Shown: positions 1 to 10,024 of the stretch, piece after piece
How positions within the stretch are numbered: the first letter of the stretch is position 1
Layout of the letters: every line of letters starts with the position of its first letter
From: Nageia nagi
Lineage: Eukaryota > Pinophyta
NCBI GenBank assembly: GCA_050084985.1
Contig: JBITNC010000001.1
Coordinates: 3,534,001-3,598,000 of the forward strand
DNA: 64,000 nucleotides
Direction: 5' to 3'
Position numbers and translations under genes: made by a program
Notes under the pieces: model-generated
Seen by the model: the letters and a program-made list of their open reading frames with translations, nothing else
What the model was told of the DNA's origin: nothing
Databases searched by the model: none

Positions 1-1194
1 ACGGTGACCAGGTACCCATGGCTTCTTGCAGCTGAAACAAAGATTCTTCCTTCTAAGTTCATTTCTTTCATCATCCAATTTCCTTCCATGGTGTGGCGAT
101 GGTGGACCCCTAGTTGTATGTGGTGTAGGTCTTCCCATGGGCTGGTTTCTTTGGAAAGCTGATCCTCCCCTTTGGAATGTATCTCTTCTTTGAAATGGGG
201 TTGCCATGTTAGCTCTAGGAGGTGGTAGAGTAGAAGGCCTTGATCTAGGAAAAGCAGATGATTCAAGAGCTAGTGCCCTCCTAAAAGCATCTTGCAATGT
301 GGGTGGTTCATGAGCTTTAACCAAACCCTTTAGTGGTTCTAGTAAGCCTTCAATGAAAAGAAAAGACACCCTTCTATCAGATATATTGGTCACCATAACT
401 GAAATCTTCTGAAATTCTTCAATATATGCTTCAACAGTTGTTGTTTGTTGTAGTGTGGCCAGCTCCCTAAAGTACTCTTCTTCATCTTTCTTTTCAAATC
501 TATCCAAGACTCTTTGACTAAATTCATCAAAGGTAATAATTTCTTCATGTCCTTGTGTTGTGAGGCCATGATGCCACCAATCATATGCAGCTTCTTCAAG
601 GTAAATAGTGGCAAATTGGATTGCATCTTCTTCGGCTATAGGACAAAGAGTAAAGTAGGTTTGCAACTTTTGTAACCATGCTCTAGCTGTCATATTCTTG
701 CCATTGAACATAGGAACTTGCATCTTTTGAAAATGCTTATTATCATAATACTTGCTATTTCTACCAATCTTCTTTCCCAAAATACTTAGATAGCTCTCAA
801 AAGAAACTGAGTCTTTAAATTCAGTAGACTTACCTTGGTAATCAGCGAAGTATATCTCCATTTCTTCAGTTGCCAAACCTTGATCAGTTCCTTGTTTTGG
901 CACGAACATGGGTCTTGAAGGTCTAGGCAAAGGAGGATGACCATAACGAACTGATCTTTCACTCCCTTGGTCATTCGCTAGTGTCCTAACTGTTTCCTCT
1001 TGTTGTGGCTGCGTTTGGGGTTTGGAGAGCCCATCTATTTTTTTGACCAACTGAGTTAGTAGGTCTACCATTGTCTTGAGCTCATTTGGTGGTTCTTCCA
1101 TGCCTTTGATTTCTTCAACTTCTTGTTTTTCGAAGTTTGGATCTGCTGTTCGCTGCGAATCCTTCTTACTTTTTCTTGTGTAGTAATGGTGCAT
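1..1194 (-). CDS. Ty3/gypsy Gag, element F (C-terminus beyond window)
   Basis: The frame from the ATG at 1194 stays open to base 1 (398 codons, no stop seen). The protein has a charged, low-complexity N-terminus, then a Retrotrans_gag-type core (ARAWLQKLQTYF near 690-655, YDWWHHGL near 590-570, EYFRELATL near 485-460), a proline/arginine-rich linker, and the start of a CCHC zinc knuckle (CFSCKKPWVPGHR) at the window edge. Gag packages the element RNA into cytoplasmic particles. It follows its LTR and primer-binding site directly. Unlike every other retroelement ORF in the window it shows no break, so F is probably the youngest insertion. Family assignment rests on motif order and on similarity to the gag of element E. 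Confidence 0.85.
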   Translation of the reverse strand, partial: MHHYYTRKSKKDSQRTADPNFEKQEVEEIKGMEEPPNELKTMVDLLTQLVKKIDGLSKPQTQPQQEETVRTLANDQGSERSVRYGHPPLPRPSRPMFVPKQGTDQGLATEEMEIYFADYQGKSTEFKDSVSFESYLSILGKKIGRNSKYYDNKHFQKMQVPMFNGKNMTARAWLQKLQTYFTLCPIAEEDAIQFATIYLEEAAYDWWHHGLTTQGHEEIITFDEFSQRVLDRFEKKDEEEYFRELATLQQTTTVEAYIEEFQKISVMVTNISDRRVSFLFIEGLLEPLKGLVKAHEPPTLQDAFRRALALESSAFPRSRPSTLPPPRANMATPFQRRDTFQRGGSAFQRNQPMGRPTPHTTRGPPSPHHGRKLDDERNELRRKNLCFSCKKPWVPGHR

Positions 1195-1223
1195 AGACTC
1201 CCTCACAGGCTGGCAAGAGACCA

Positions 1224-1235
1224 GCTCTGATACCA
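1224..1235 (-). other. Primer-binding site of element F (initiator tRNA-Met type)
   Basis: The minus strand reads TGGTATCAGAGC one base after the LTR end. This complements the 3' end of plant initiator tRNA-Met, the usual primer for many plant LTR retrotransposons. It fixes the orientation of F as minus. Confidence 0.85.
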
Positions 1236-1236
1236 C

Positions 1237-1922
1237 TGAAATATCCCAATTATTACTCAAGATTTTTGGGCATAAAAACTAGATCTGTTACATGCTATCT
1301 TTGACTCCAAACTCCAACTGTAACAGCACTTTTATTACTTAATAATGATGACAGAATTCTGATCTTATAACAGCAGTAATATAGGAATTAAATCGCATGA
1401 AAGAGACCATAGAATCATTCATTCAAGAGTAGATAACAAGAACAATGAGTATATGAGATCAAATCTTCAATACGCAAGTAATAAGACTGTTATTTCTGTA
1501 ACAATTCTGTAACATTCCTGTAACAATATTTAGGGCATCCAAAATATGAGTCTCCTCACAAATTCTTCAAAATGCCACTTCTAAGGCTGTTGGGCGCATC
1601 CCTAGGCCAAAGAAGGATGAGAAGGGCACATCCCTAACTCAAGAAAAGCAGATATCAGAATTTGATTGGATGATCCCTTGAAAATGAGAAATGTTTTTGC
1701 TTAAATAGCCATTAAATGTCTCCATAAAAGCCAGCCGACCAACCTTGGAAGAGAAAACTAGATTTCCAAGTGGTTTTGTCGACTTGAACATGGATAATGA
1801 TTCCAAATACAATTCTTTACATTTTTTTTTTCTTTTCTTTTGATAAATGCCAAAAGTGTAAAGTACTCCTAGATCTAGAAATTGCAATGAAAATGAAATA
1901 CAAAGAATTTTGGGACATTACA
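1237..1922 (-). repeat. 5' LTR of gypsy element F
   Basis: On the minus strand the segment starts TGTAATGTCCCAAAATTC and ends GGGATATTTCA, giving TG...CA ends and a length of 686 bp. It lies between the primer-binding site and the end of an unrelated gypsy pol remnant, so F inserted into that older element. The expected target duplication (CAGCA at 1923-1927) cannot be checked because the other end of F is outside the window. Confidence 0.8.
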
Positions 1923-2023
1923 CAGCATTTGTTGGAAAGAATACCTTCAAACTCAAGAGACTCACTGGAGAAGAATTGTCATTTCTTGTGAACGGCAAAC
2001 ATTTAAAACATTGCTTTCAATAG
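1923..2023 (+). pseudogene. C-terminal end of a gypsy polyprotein (interrupted by F)
   Basis: The plus frame reads NTFKLKRLTGEELSFLVNG then KHLKHCFQ and a stop at 2021-2023. This is the conserved tail after the integrase in plant Ty3/gypsy polyproteins; compare the tail of element G ending at 61628 (NAFKIAKLNG, HLKHYK). Everything upstream is separated by the insertion of F. It lies 92 bp before the start of LTR-like unit D in the same orientation, so D may be the 3' LTR of this element, but I see no polypurine tract directly before D. Confidence 0.7.
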
Positions 2024-2384
2024 TCGAGTCCAGGACCCAATGTACATATTGTACATATCTTGGTCTATTTCAAAAAAAAATGTGTATATGTTTTGTTTGA
2101 TTTCGTTTTAACCAGTGTTGACGTCTCAACACACCCCTCCTCTTTTTTTGCAAAAGATAGGGGACCCTCACTTTCAAAAGCAAGGTGGAAGCTTCAAAAG
2201 GCTTGGCCCAAACAGCATTTTGGGTAGCAATGGAAGAAAGTTGTTCAGAATAGCCCAAAGTGCAACTTTAAAAGGCACTTAAAAAAGCTTGCTAGAAAGA
2301 AAAAAGGCACTCTGGAGAGATCATTTTGGAGAGATCATTCGTAGAAACGGAGGTGAAATCCAAAAAAATGGTTAAGTCCAAGGC

Positions 2385-3710
2385 TGGTCGCATGTTGCAA
2401 GAAAGCCATGTCTTCATCTTTGTGGGATGGTATGACCACCCTTTAAGCAAGTTTCAATCCCTAAAAAAAACGACTAAGTCCTCAAAATTTTCCATCCTGA
2501 GGGTGTTTGCATGATCTTGAAAAGTTGCATTTCCATCTCCCTCAAATCGTGAGACCACCCCCTCTTGAGAAGCAAAGTTGAAAAACAAAGAAAACTAGCC
2601 TTTGGGAGGTGTTCGCATAGTTTCAAGAAGTTAAAAAACCCATCCTTTTCTAGTCATGCGACCACCCCTCCTAAACAGTTTAAGAACTCCAAAATTTGGC
2701 TGTGTTTCAAATTTGTCCTCCAAATGGGTGTTCACACGATTTGTAAAGGTTACAAACTCATCTTCCTATAACCACTCAACCACCCTCACTTGGACGTTGC
2801 ACCTACCTTAGCCACATTCGGCCTTCACCTTGGCCGTATAGATGAGGATACTTGGCAAGTGAGACCAGTATAGAATGAAGAGCATCCTAGTTCATTTGTT
2901 CCACTCAGTTTGCAACTTCAAGGGCATTCGCATAGTTTGGAGAAGTCACCTTTCCATCTTCCAAAAACCATGCGACCACCCTCTCTTCAGGATTTTGGGC
3001 TTCAAATCAGCTAAGTGTTGGATTAAAGGCTCCCTAGAGGTGTTCGCATGATCTTGGTTAGTTGACACTCCATTTTTGGCAAAGCGTGCGACCACCCCTT
3101 CTAGATGTTAGACATGCATCAAATGATGCTTGTCTCAGGCTCATTAGACCTTCTTTTGAACCAGTCCAGCGTAGACACCTGTCAAAGAAGTAACTTTAAA
3201 AGTGACTACATACATCATTTGCACCAATTAAACTTGGCATCCAAAGTGGTCGCATGGTTCAAGAATGTTAGGAGTGCATCTTTTGCCAAAGGTGAGACCA
3301 TCCCCTTTGCATCTCCAAAATTGACCAAGCAGCTCAAGGAGTGGTCACATGGTTCAGGAATGTTAGGCGTGCATCATTTGAAAGGCATGCAAACACCCCT
3401 CCTTTGCATCTTGCATCAATTCAAGTAGTCACATGATTGTGAGAAGTCATCTTTGCATCTTTTGGAGAGCATGCGACCACCCTCCAACCTGGATTCTGAA
3501 CTAAGTATCATTTTGTTGCATCCATTGTTGGTCGCATGTCTTGGTGAAGTTACAATTGCATCATTTTGAATTCATGCGACCACCTTCTTCTTGCATTGTC
3601 ACCTGCACCTCGTATTTTGTAACGTCAATTAACTCATTATTGCATATGGTCGCATGGTCCATAGGAGATAGATGTCCATCATTGTAAATACATGCGACCA
3701 CCTTTCTGCA
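2385..3710 (+). repeat. Array of divergent CGCATG...CATGCGACC dyads in D
   Basis: About eleven units of 60-70 bp, each opening with a GGTCGCATG-like arm and closing with a CATGCGACCACC-like arm. Approximate positions are 2385, 2502, 2608, 2723, 2922, 3033, 3242, 3338, 3423, 3528 and 3646. Only the outer arms pair; the inner part often carries GAAGT and TGCATCTTT. A twelfth unit lies at 6436-6496, beyond the nested A insertion. No coding potential is evident; short frames here are artefacts of the repeat. Confidence 0.75.
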
Positions 3711-4043
3711 TTTAAAATTTTGATACACGGCCATCTAAGTAATGTTTGCTTTATGTATTAAAGTAGGTCTTGTTGTGACTAAAACACAACATGCCCCAAA
3801 ATCCTACGATTTTGGGGACCCTCAATGTGTCACGTATATACTTCATTTTGTCTTCATCTTGTCTAACCTAAGTTGTGTCACCAAGACTCGAATTCATGGA
3901 TCATCCCCTTCTAGTTCAAGCCTTATTCTTTGCCCAAGGTCAGTCATACTAAGTTAGAAATCTTGATATTCCCAAAAACAATGACTAAGTCTGGAAAGAA
4001 GAGTCGAAGCTCGATCAACTCAAACTGGGCATCTCCAAGGGCT

Positions 4044-5010
4044 GGTGCATGGTTAAAAAACACAAAATCTTGTCTTTTGAAATCATGCAACTGGGCTTGG
4101 AGGTTGTCCAAACTGAAAGAGAGACTCAAAAATGCAATCTAAGGCACTTGCAAGCCCAACGCATGCCCCCAAGAGACAAAATCTTGTCTTTTCTGGGCAT
4201 AAGCCAAGCATAGGAAGCAGGTTGGAACGAAATGGAGCACGTCCAAGGGAAAGGCACAACAAGACTGGCACATGGTTTCAAAAGACAAAATCTTATCTTT
4301 TTGAACCATGCGACCAACCCAGGAGGAAGAACTGAGCAAGTGCAAGGGTCAAAAAGTGAACCTAAGGCACTCAAGAGGCTGGCGCATGCCTCAAAAAGAC
4401 AAAATTTTGTCCTTTTGAACTATACGCCAAGCCTGGAAAGGTTGCCAGTTCGAGCAAATAGGAAAGAATCGACAAGTCATGAAGCCCAAAACCTCAAGGT
4501 CTGATCAAGCTCACCCTAGAGGGTTGGCACATGATCTCAAAAGACAATTTTTTGACTTTTTGAGCAATGCGCCAAGCCCAGGAAGCCTCCAAGATCGAAT
4601 AGGGATAAAAATTTGACTAAGGCATGAACACTTAAGCACCAAATCACGAAAATTAGGCCATATGGAGGCTGGAGCATAATTCAAAAAGACAAAATCTTGT
4701 CTTTTTGAACCATGAGACCAGGCTGGACGGGCAAACAAGGTTGGCACATGCCTCAAAAAGTTCACAAACTTGACTTTTTGAATCATGCACCAAGCTTACA
4801 GGCTGCCCAAGTTGAGATGAAAGATCAAAATTGTCAAGTCCAATCGATAGGAAGACCAAAAATCAAGGGAAATCAGGTTACCGAGTGAGTTTGGTGATCA
4901 AGGAAGGCAAGCAAGAGACCCAACATTGGGAGCATGCTCACCCCCAAGGCTGGCGCATGATTTAAAAAGTCACAATTTTATCTTTTTTTTGTCTTGCGCC
5001 AAGCCAATTT
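4044..5010 (+). repeat. Eight-unit palindrome array of A
   Basis: Eight near-palindromes of about 50-58 bp near 4044, 4155, 4262, 4376, 4512, 4667, 4737 and 4947. The idealised unit is TGGCGCATG, a TCAAAAAGACAAAAT half, its complement ATCTTGTCTTTTTGA, then CATGCGCCA, with almost no loop. Spacers of 15-150 bp differ in sequence. The same series occurs in B and C. Confidence 0.85.
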
Positions 5011-5101
5011 GAGCTCTAAAACCCCAACATCCAAGCACAGGCAGCTTTTCACGAGTTTGTGAGCCGGCATATATCTCAAGGTTTGCCAGATGGAGGGTCA
5101 A

Positions 5102-5252
5102 TATGCAGAGGATAGTGAACAAGTTGGGATGTTGTATCATCAGGAACTGGCCAAGGGTGTCGAAGATGCTCCACGAACTAGAACTCACAGCGAAGTTCTT
5201 AGATGAAAACTTCAAGGAACACATTGAGGCGTTGGGCCCACGGGCGCCATAG
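5102..5252 (+). pseudogene. C-terminal remnant of the LTR-embedded ORF in A
   Basis: This frame ends SKMLHELELTAKFLDENF then KEHIEALGPRAP and a TAG at 5250-5252. It aligns with the end of the C ORF (SEMLHGLELTAKFLDDDF, GHVEVLGPPTA, stop at 22662). The upstream part of the ORF is gone: homology passes straight from array-side DNA near 5100 into codons near the C-terminus, marking a deletion junction. Not functional. Confidence 0.8.
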
Positions 5253-5474
5253 TCACAATTTTTAGTTTTATTTTATTCTTAAGAAAATGCAATTAATTTA
5301 CTAAATACTGTTGTTATTTGATAATTAAGTCCCACGTTTGTGATGGATGAGAATTTGCTCCCACAAACTTGGAGGACATCTTGTAATGCCATGTGGCAAT
5401 GTTTGATTGGACCACTTATTATTTCTTGGAACTCGTAATTAGGGTTAGGGCAACATCTAGGGTTGCTCTAAAAA

Positions 5475-5484
5475 CTATTTATAG
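5475..5484 (+). promoter_or_regulatory. LTR TATA box of A
   Basis: CTATTTATAG followed by CCCATTT. The same position carries CTATATATAGCCCATTT in B (19529) and in C (minus strand, 22444-22435). It is the likely core promoter separating U3 from R in this family. Confidence 0.6.
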
Positions 5485-6636
5485 CCCATTTAGGCTCATT
5501 TTGTGAGGAGACATTTTTTTGCAAATTAGGCTACTTACAAAATACTTTCAATTTTGCAAGTTTTCCCTTTTCGCAATTGTGATATAATTCCAAGAAATTG
5601 AAGTGAGCATATTTTCATTTGAGACTATGGATGTGAATGTGTGTTATATCTCTATGCTATCTTGAATGTTTGAGACATTATGCAAATCTATTAAAGTTGG
5701 ACAAAAGAGAGCTTGCAAATCTTTTTGAACCATTTCAAGTAGTGTATGGTTGTGACGTTCCATAATTTGCACATTGGATTAGTGTCTTCTAAGATGTCTT
5801 GCATATGTTGTTTAATCTAGAAACTTCATTCCGTGTTTGAGTTTTACCCACATCTTATCTTGCCTTTCCACCACCTCAGCTTCAAGCTCCCCTTGTTTGG
5901 ACACTCTTGTCATTGCCTTTCAAGTCAGATTAGGAATGCATGGAACCTAAGCCAAACCCATGCGTGTCTAGTCTTTGAAACCCACACTAGTCGATGAGAA
6001 TATTGCCCAAGAGTTGAATTCATATATCATCATCTTCCCATAACCCCTTTTTGTCTATTCTTTTTATTTCTTTGTGCAGTTTTCGCAACAAATATTTTCT
6101 TTTTCTTCTTTTTCTTGAGAAACAACCATTCTTGGATCAAGGACCCTTCGAGTCCTTGGCTAACAAATATTATTTGAGTTGGTAACAGCTTAAATTATCT
6201 CCACCTTATCACCTGAGTGAACCCTTGCACCCTTCAATTTCAAAACCTTTGAGGTAAAAGTTCTCATAGCAGGTAGGGGCAACGCCCTACCACTCAAGTT
6301 TTGGAGTCTTGCCACAGGCCTTGTGATACCATTTGCCAATCAGTAAGGGTAGAAAAGAAAAAGCCCCCAACAGGTCCATCCATATGTCAAGTTTGTTGGT
6401 CTTAGTAGTTGAACCTCCCATTTTCTCATCATTTTATGGTCGCACCATTTGCTCAAGTTAGAATATCATCTTTCCACTTTGATGTGACCAGGTCCAAGTC
6501 TATTTGCATTTGGTCCACCGATTGGTTAAATTACATGCATCCATGCAGTAAAATCATGTTACAAACAATGTTGCATGTGGGAAGAAGAAGACCACCTTGT
6601 TATCATAAAACGTTCGTTGTCCAAGTCTATTATCCT

Positions 6637-6646
6637 TATATAAAGG
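6637..6646 (+). promoter_or_regulatory. TATA box of the D accessory ORF
   Basis: TATATAAAGG stands about 100 bp before the ORF ATG at 6744 and about 140 bp after the last dyad unit. The spacing fits a plant core promoter serving the ORF rather than the LTR, which has its own TATA-like site (CTATAAGTA near 10333). Confidence 0.55.
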
Positions 6647-6743
6647 CATACAGACCTGTCAGGCATTGCACCCTCCTTGCACTAAGTCCAGTACCTGTCA
6701 AAGTCCAGTCACTACTAACTTGGTTTGCTTGTCCAGGTCTAGA

Positions 6744-9700
6744 ATGGCTAAGATCAATTCAAAGTTGGGTAAAACCAAAGAGCTGCAATTGTCCAGACTA
6801 AGTGAGCATAGTCGCGTAGAATTTGTGAAAGAAAACCCTAAAGATCCCTTGATACAGGCCAACTTCAAAAGTAGCTTCACCAACATTCGAGATACCAATT
6901 GGTCTCATACTGACCCGATTTGAACACTCCAAGCCATTGGGGAATTAGATAAATTCCAAATCCTTAAGGAAGTAGTATGCATATCAGGATTGGCAACCAC
7001 CATCCTAATTCCTTTCGTTGTTCCGTTTCCAGAGCTATGTTACGAAGTAGGCAGACATGCCAATATCAAAGATCGAGCCCTTAACGACATCGATGGCAAC
7101 AAAATCCTTGATTTCTCTCCCCAAGGGATTGAGGAAGCCTTCAAATTGAGTAATGAGAGGGTCGTTTACACATAGAAAGATTCTTTGGAATATTATGAGA
7201 AATCTTCGCAAGCTGCAAGTCTTATTAGAGACTGGCTCGAAGATGAGAACAAAGGATTTACGGAAAACAAATTGTTGAATGCAAAGAGGAATCACTTCTA
7301 CTGCATAGTGCCCATAATCATCTACATGTTGTCCAGGGCCATTGGCAAAGAAGACAACTTCAAATTCCGAAGAGAGTTTACCGGCTTCATTGCAGACGTT
7401 GAGATCCTGAACAATCCAAAGAAACCTGTATGGAGAGCTTATCCCAAGTGGTGGCTAGAGTCCAGATAGGACTATTATGCCATGAGGAACGATGGGTGAG
7501 AATTCCAAATTTATAAAGAAATCAAAGGGAGGTAAATGGTGAAGAGGATACCTGATTCAGTTGTCGATGCTATTTGAGGGCATGCTGACTATTTTCTAGA
7601 AGACCCCACACATACCTACCTTCAGGTCTATGGCTCCAAAGTCAGACCTTATCTCTTGGCTCGATACGCCAGTAATTGCCTCATTCTCATGGAGTTCTAT
7701 AGGCAGCTATTGTTTCTGTATGAAAATGTGTGGAAAAAGAAGAATTCTACAACCAATCTCCCCATTTCAATCAGGGAATATACTTGTTCGACTTGGCAGG
7801 AGGATAAGGAGATGGGTACTACGATCCTAAAGGAAGGATCCAATGTTTCTAAAAAAGGGCATTTAGAAATCATGTGATCTACAAGCATCGACCTCTTGGA
7901 GACAAGGAGAGATATAGGAACAAGAGGGAGGAGATGCAGATTCAGGAGGTCCATCAGATCTTAATAGTTAAGGGACAAATTGACAAAAGGATCTAGAACC
8001 TAAGGATTCTCGGACCATATCAGCCGACAAGTCCACCTCCTCAAGAGTGACGAAACATCAGGGACGAACAGGAGAGCATGCCACTATGGGTGGGGCTAAA
8101 CCTGGAATTCACACCGTAGTCGAGGAGATTACCAAGGACGTTGCTGTCATGAAAGACACAGGGGTACCCAAATTTCCCTCTCCAGCAGCTTGAAGATGCC
8201 ATCCCCAAGGACGTCCCCATGATGCCCATCATACCTGTTCAAGCTAAAAATCCTTTGGCCCTTCCTAACCTATTAACACCTATAGAGGAACACACAACAG
8301 ATACGTTCCCAAAGCCTATTGAGCCTGAAATTCAAGAAAATGCTCCCATTGTAAACCAAACCGAAGAACCTGACTTGTCAAGCTTATCTTTCAAGTCTGA
8401 GACATCCTTTGAATCATTTGGTTCACATGGATCAAGTTCAAAAGGAGGAAAGATAGAAAAGGAACATGAGGATGGCAAAGGTTCATAGTCTAACACACAA
8501 GATACCCAAATTGTAGACATCGAAGGAGAATCCGATATAGAAGAAACTGACGAGGCCTTGCCCTCCAAATCCACAACAATGAAGCAGGTTGCTTCCTCTA
8601 AGTCTGGCACCCCACAAAGGAATATGAGATCGTCCCCCAGGAAAGCAGCTTCTCGAATGGCCCCTACTAAACCTTCAAAGCTAAGTAGAACTTTTGCAGC
8701 TGGAGATGGGGGAGACGAGGATGATAAGGGAAATAATAAAGAACAAAAGAAGAAAAGAAAGCGACAAGAGCATGGCAGTCATAGGACATCAAAAAGTAAG
8801 TAGAAGCCATCTCAAGCAAAAAGCCAACAGTTAAGAATTGAAGAAATTCCCCGGGAGTCCGCTCCAACCAATACAAACACCACTTTGGCCAACATTGCAG
8901 TTAGCTCGACGCAACAAAAAGAATATGACTTTTATATTGATGTAGTGATCAAAGACCTTCAGATGAGCTATAAGAGTGACAATGAAGAATCTAGCCAAAG
9001 GAAGGAAGCTATGTCAGAAGACTCCCCGATCGAGGAGATAGACACTTTCATGTCTATGAAAAATGATAAAATGATCATCAACAGATGCTACTCCAAGAAA
9101 AAGCATCCACAGGATTTGAAGGACATGCGGGTCCACACCGAGGAGTTCAAAGTAAAGAAGATTGGGTGGGCTGGACGCAAGCACGCTATTAACTATAATG
9201 TGGATGAGATGGTCAGATAGGGGATCGAGAGGGAAAACACGATCAAGGAATTGAAAAAGGATTTGGCTCGAAAGAACAAGCTGGTAAAAGAAATAGAAGC
9301 CTCTAAGATGACCATTGAAGATATTAAAGTGCAAACCTCATTGAAAATTGGTATAACTTCTACCAAGGAGACTTTAGTCAATGCAATGATGAGAGTAGTT
9401 AATGAGCTCCCACTTCAACTAGTTTCCCTTACAGACAAGCAAAAGATCAAGGAGAGTACAACGGTAGTTGTCTCACAGTTACTACAAGATTTTCAAAATC
9501 ATGAGCAGGCCATCCAAAACATTAGACGAGCATCTGAAGGATAGTCTAGCCAAGTGCAATACTGCTAGGAATTTGCTTATCACTTGCATCGGTTGAGGTT
9601 TGTTGTGGGGGATTGCGCCAATCTCACTCAGGTAAGGGCCGAGCTAATGTCGGCTCTAACTTTCTAGATGAGCCAGTTTATGCAACCAGTCAGTTTTGTG

Positions 9701-10024
9701 CACAAAGATGGAAGCGCGAGACGAGTTAAGCTCGTAGTACAAGAAGTTCAAAATATCATCAAGGAGCTCACCTTTAGAAAGGACGTGAATTTGCTAAGAG
9801 TTGGGATCCACATTAAGAATCAGCAAAATTTGGCTATCTAGAAGTTCCAAATGGAGGCCACCTCTCAGTTCATCCTTGACTTCCATAATAGAAAAGATGA
9901 GGAGTTACCAAGTGCGCTCATTGTAGGACTTGCCAAGGCCAAACCTTTCTTCAACGACAAGTCTCACGAGATTCTCGAAGATGTCTTTGTTGCTGCCCAT
10001 GTTGTCGGTCCCACAGAGGGATAA
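6744..10024 (+). pseudogene. Accessory ORF of D (unknown protein, about 1,090 codons, several breaks)
   Basis: The frame starts MAKINSKLGKTKEL and ends VAAHVVGPTEG with TAA at 10022-10024. Homology to the C ORF runs throughout. An N-terminal block holds FPELCYEVGRHANIKDRA and ILDFSPQGIEEAFKLS (7028-7155), next IVPIIIYMLSRAIGKED (7305-7355), then AYPKWWLESR, and HTYLQVYGSKVRPYLLARYA (7608-7670). An acidic, low-complexity middle follows, with a nuclear-signal-like cluster KEQKKKRKRQ (8740-8770), then a predicted coiled coil (9250-9540). In-frame stops (near 6920, 7173, 7467, 7576, 8486, 8802, 9218, 9542) show decay. The N-terminal block recalls the putative plant transposon-protein domain (DFSP..I...F); that is only a hunch. 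Function unknown. Confidence 0.65.

Larger units (their letters stand above)
3771..6372 (+). mobile_element. LTR-like unit A (probable solo LTR, ORF deleted)
   Basis: A is 2,602 bp, with ends TGTTGTGACT...CCCCCAACA and flanks GGTCT (3766-3770) and GGTCC (6373-6377), a 5-bp duplication with one difference. Order: two terminal stem-loops, eight palindromic units (4044-5010), a remnant of the ORF C-terminus (5102-5252), then the LTR regulatory block with TATA box (5475) and a GGTAGGG/CCCTACC hairpin near 6275. Compared with C, about 3.3 kb holding the ORF promoter and most of the ORF is missing. Bounded copies with no internal gag-pol are best explained as solo LTRs. Confidence 0.75.

Noticed and set aside
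4126-4786. Overlapping short ORFs on both strands in the palindrome arrays
   Set aside because: They are by-products of the repeat; the same peptide fragments appear on both strands because the unit is a palindrome.
4044-5010. CRISPR-like array
   Set aside because: Regular palindromic repeats with unique spacers superficially resemble CRISPR, but repeats are degenerate, spacers vary widely in length, no cas genes occur, and the DNA is eukaryotic repeat DNA.
6320-6345. Primer-binding site at the end of unit A (TGGTATCACAAGG on the minus strand)
   Set aside because: It lies inside the unit, is present at the same place in B and C, and points the wrong way for the orientation given by termini and TATA box.
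6409-6801. A 130-codon ORF before the D accessory ORF
   Set aside because: It runs through the last dyad unit and the TATA box into another frame of the true ORF; no similarity to the corresponding region of C.
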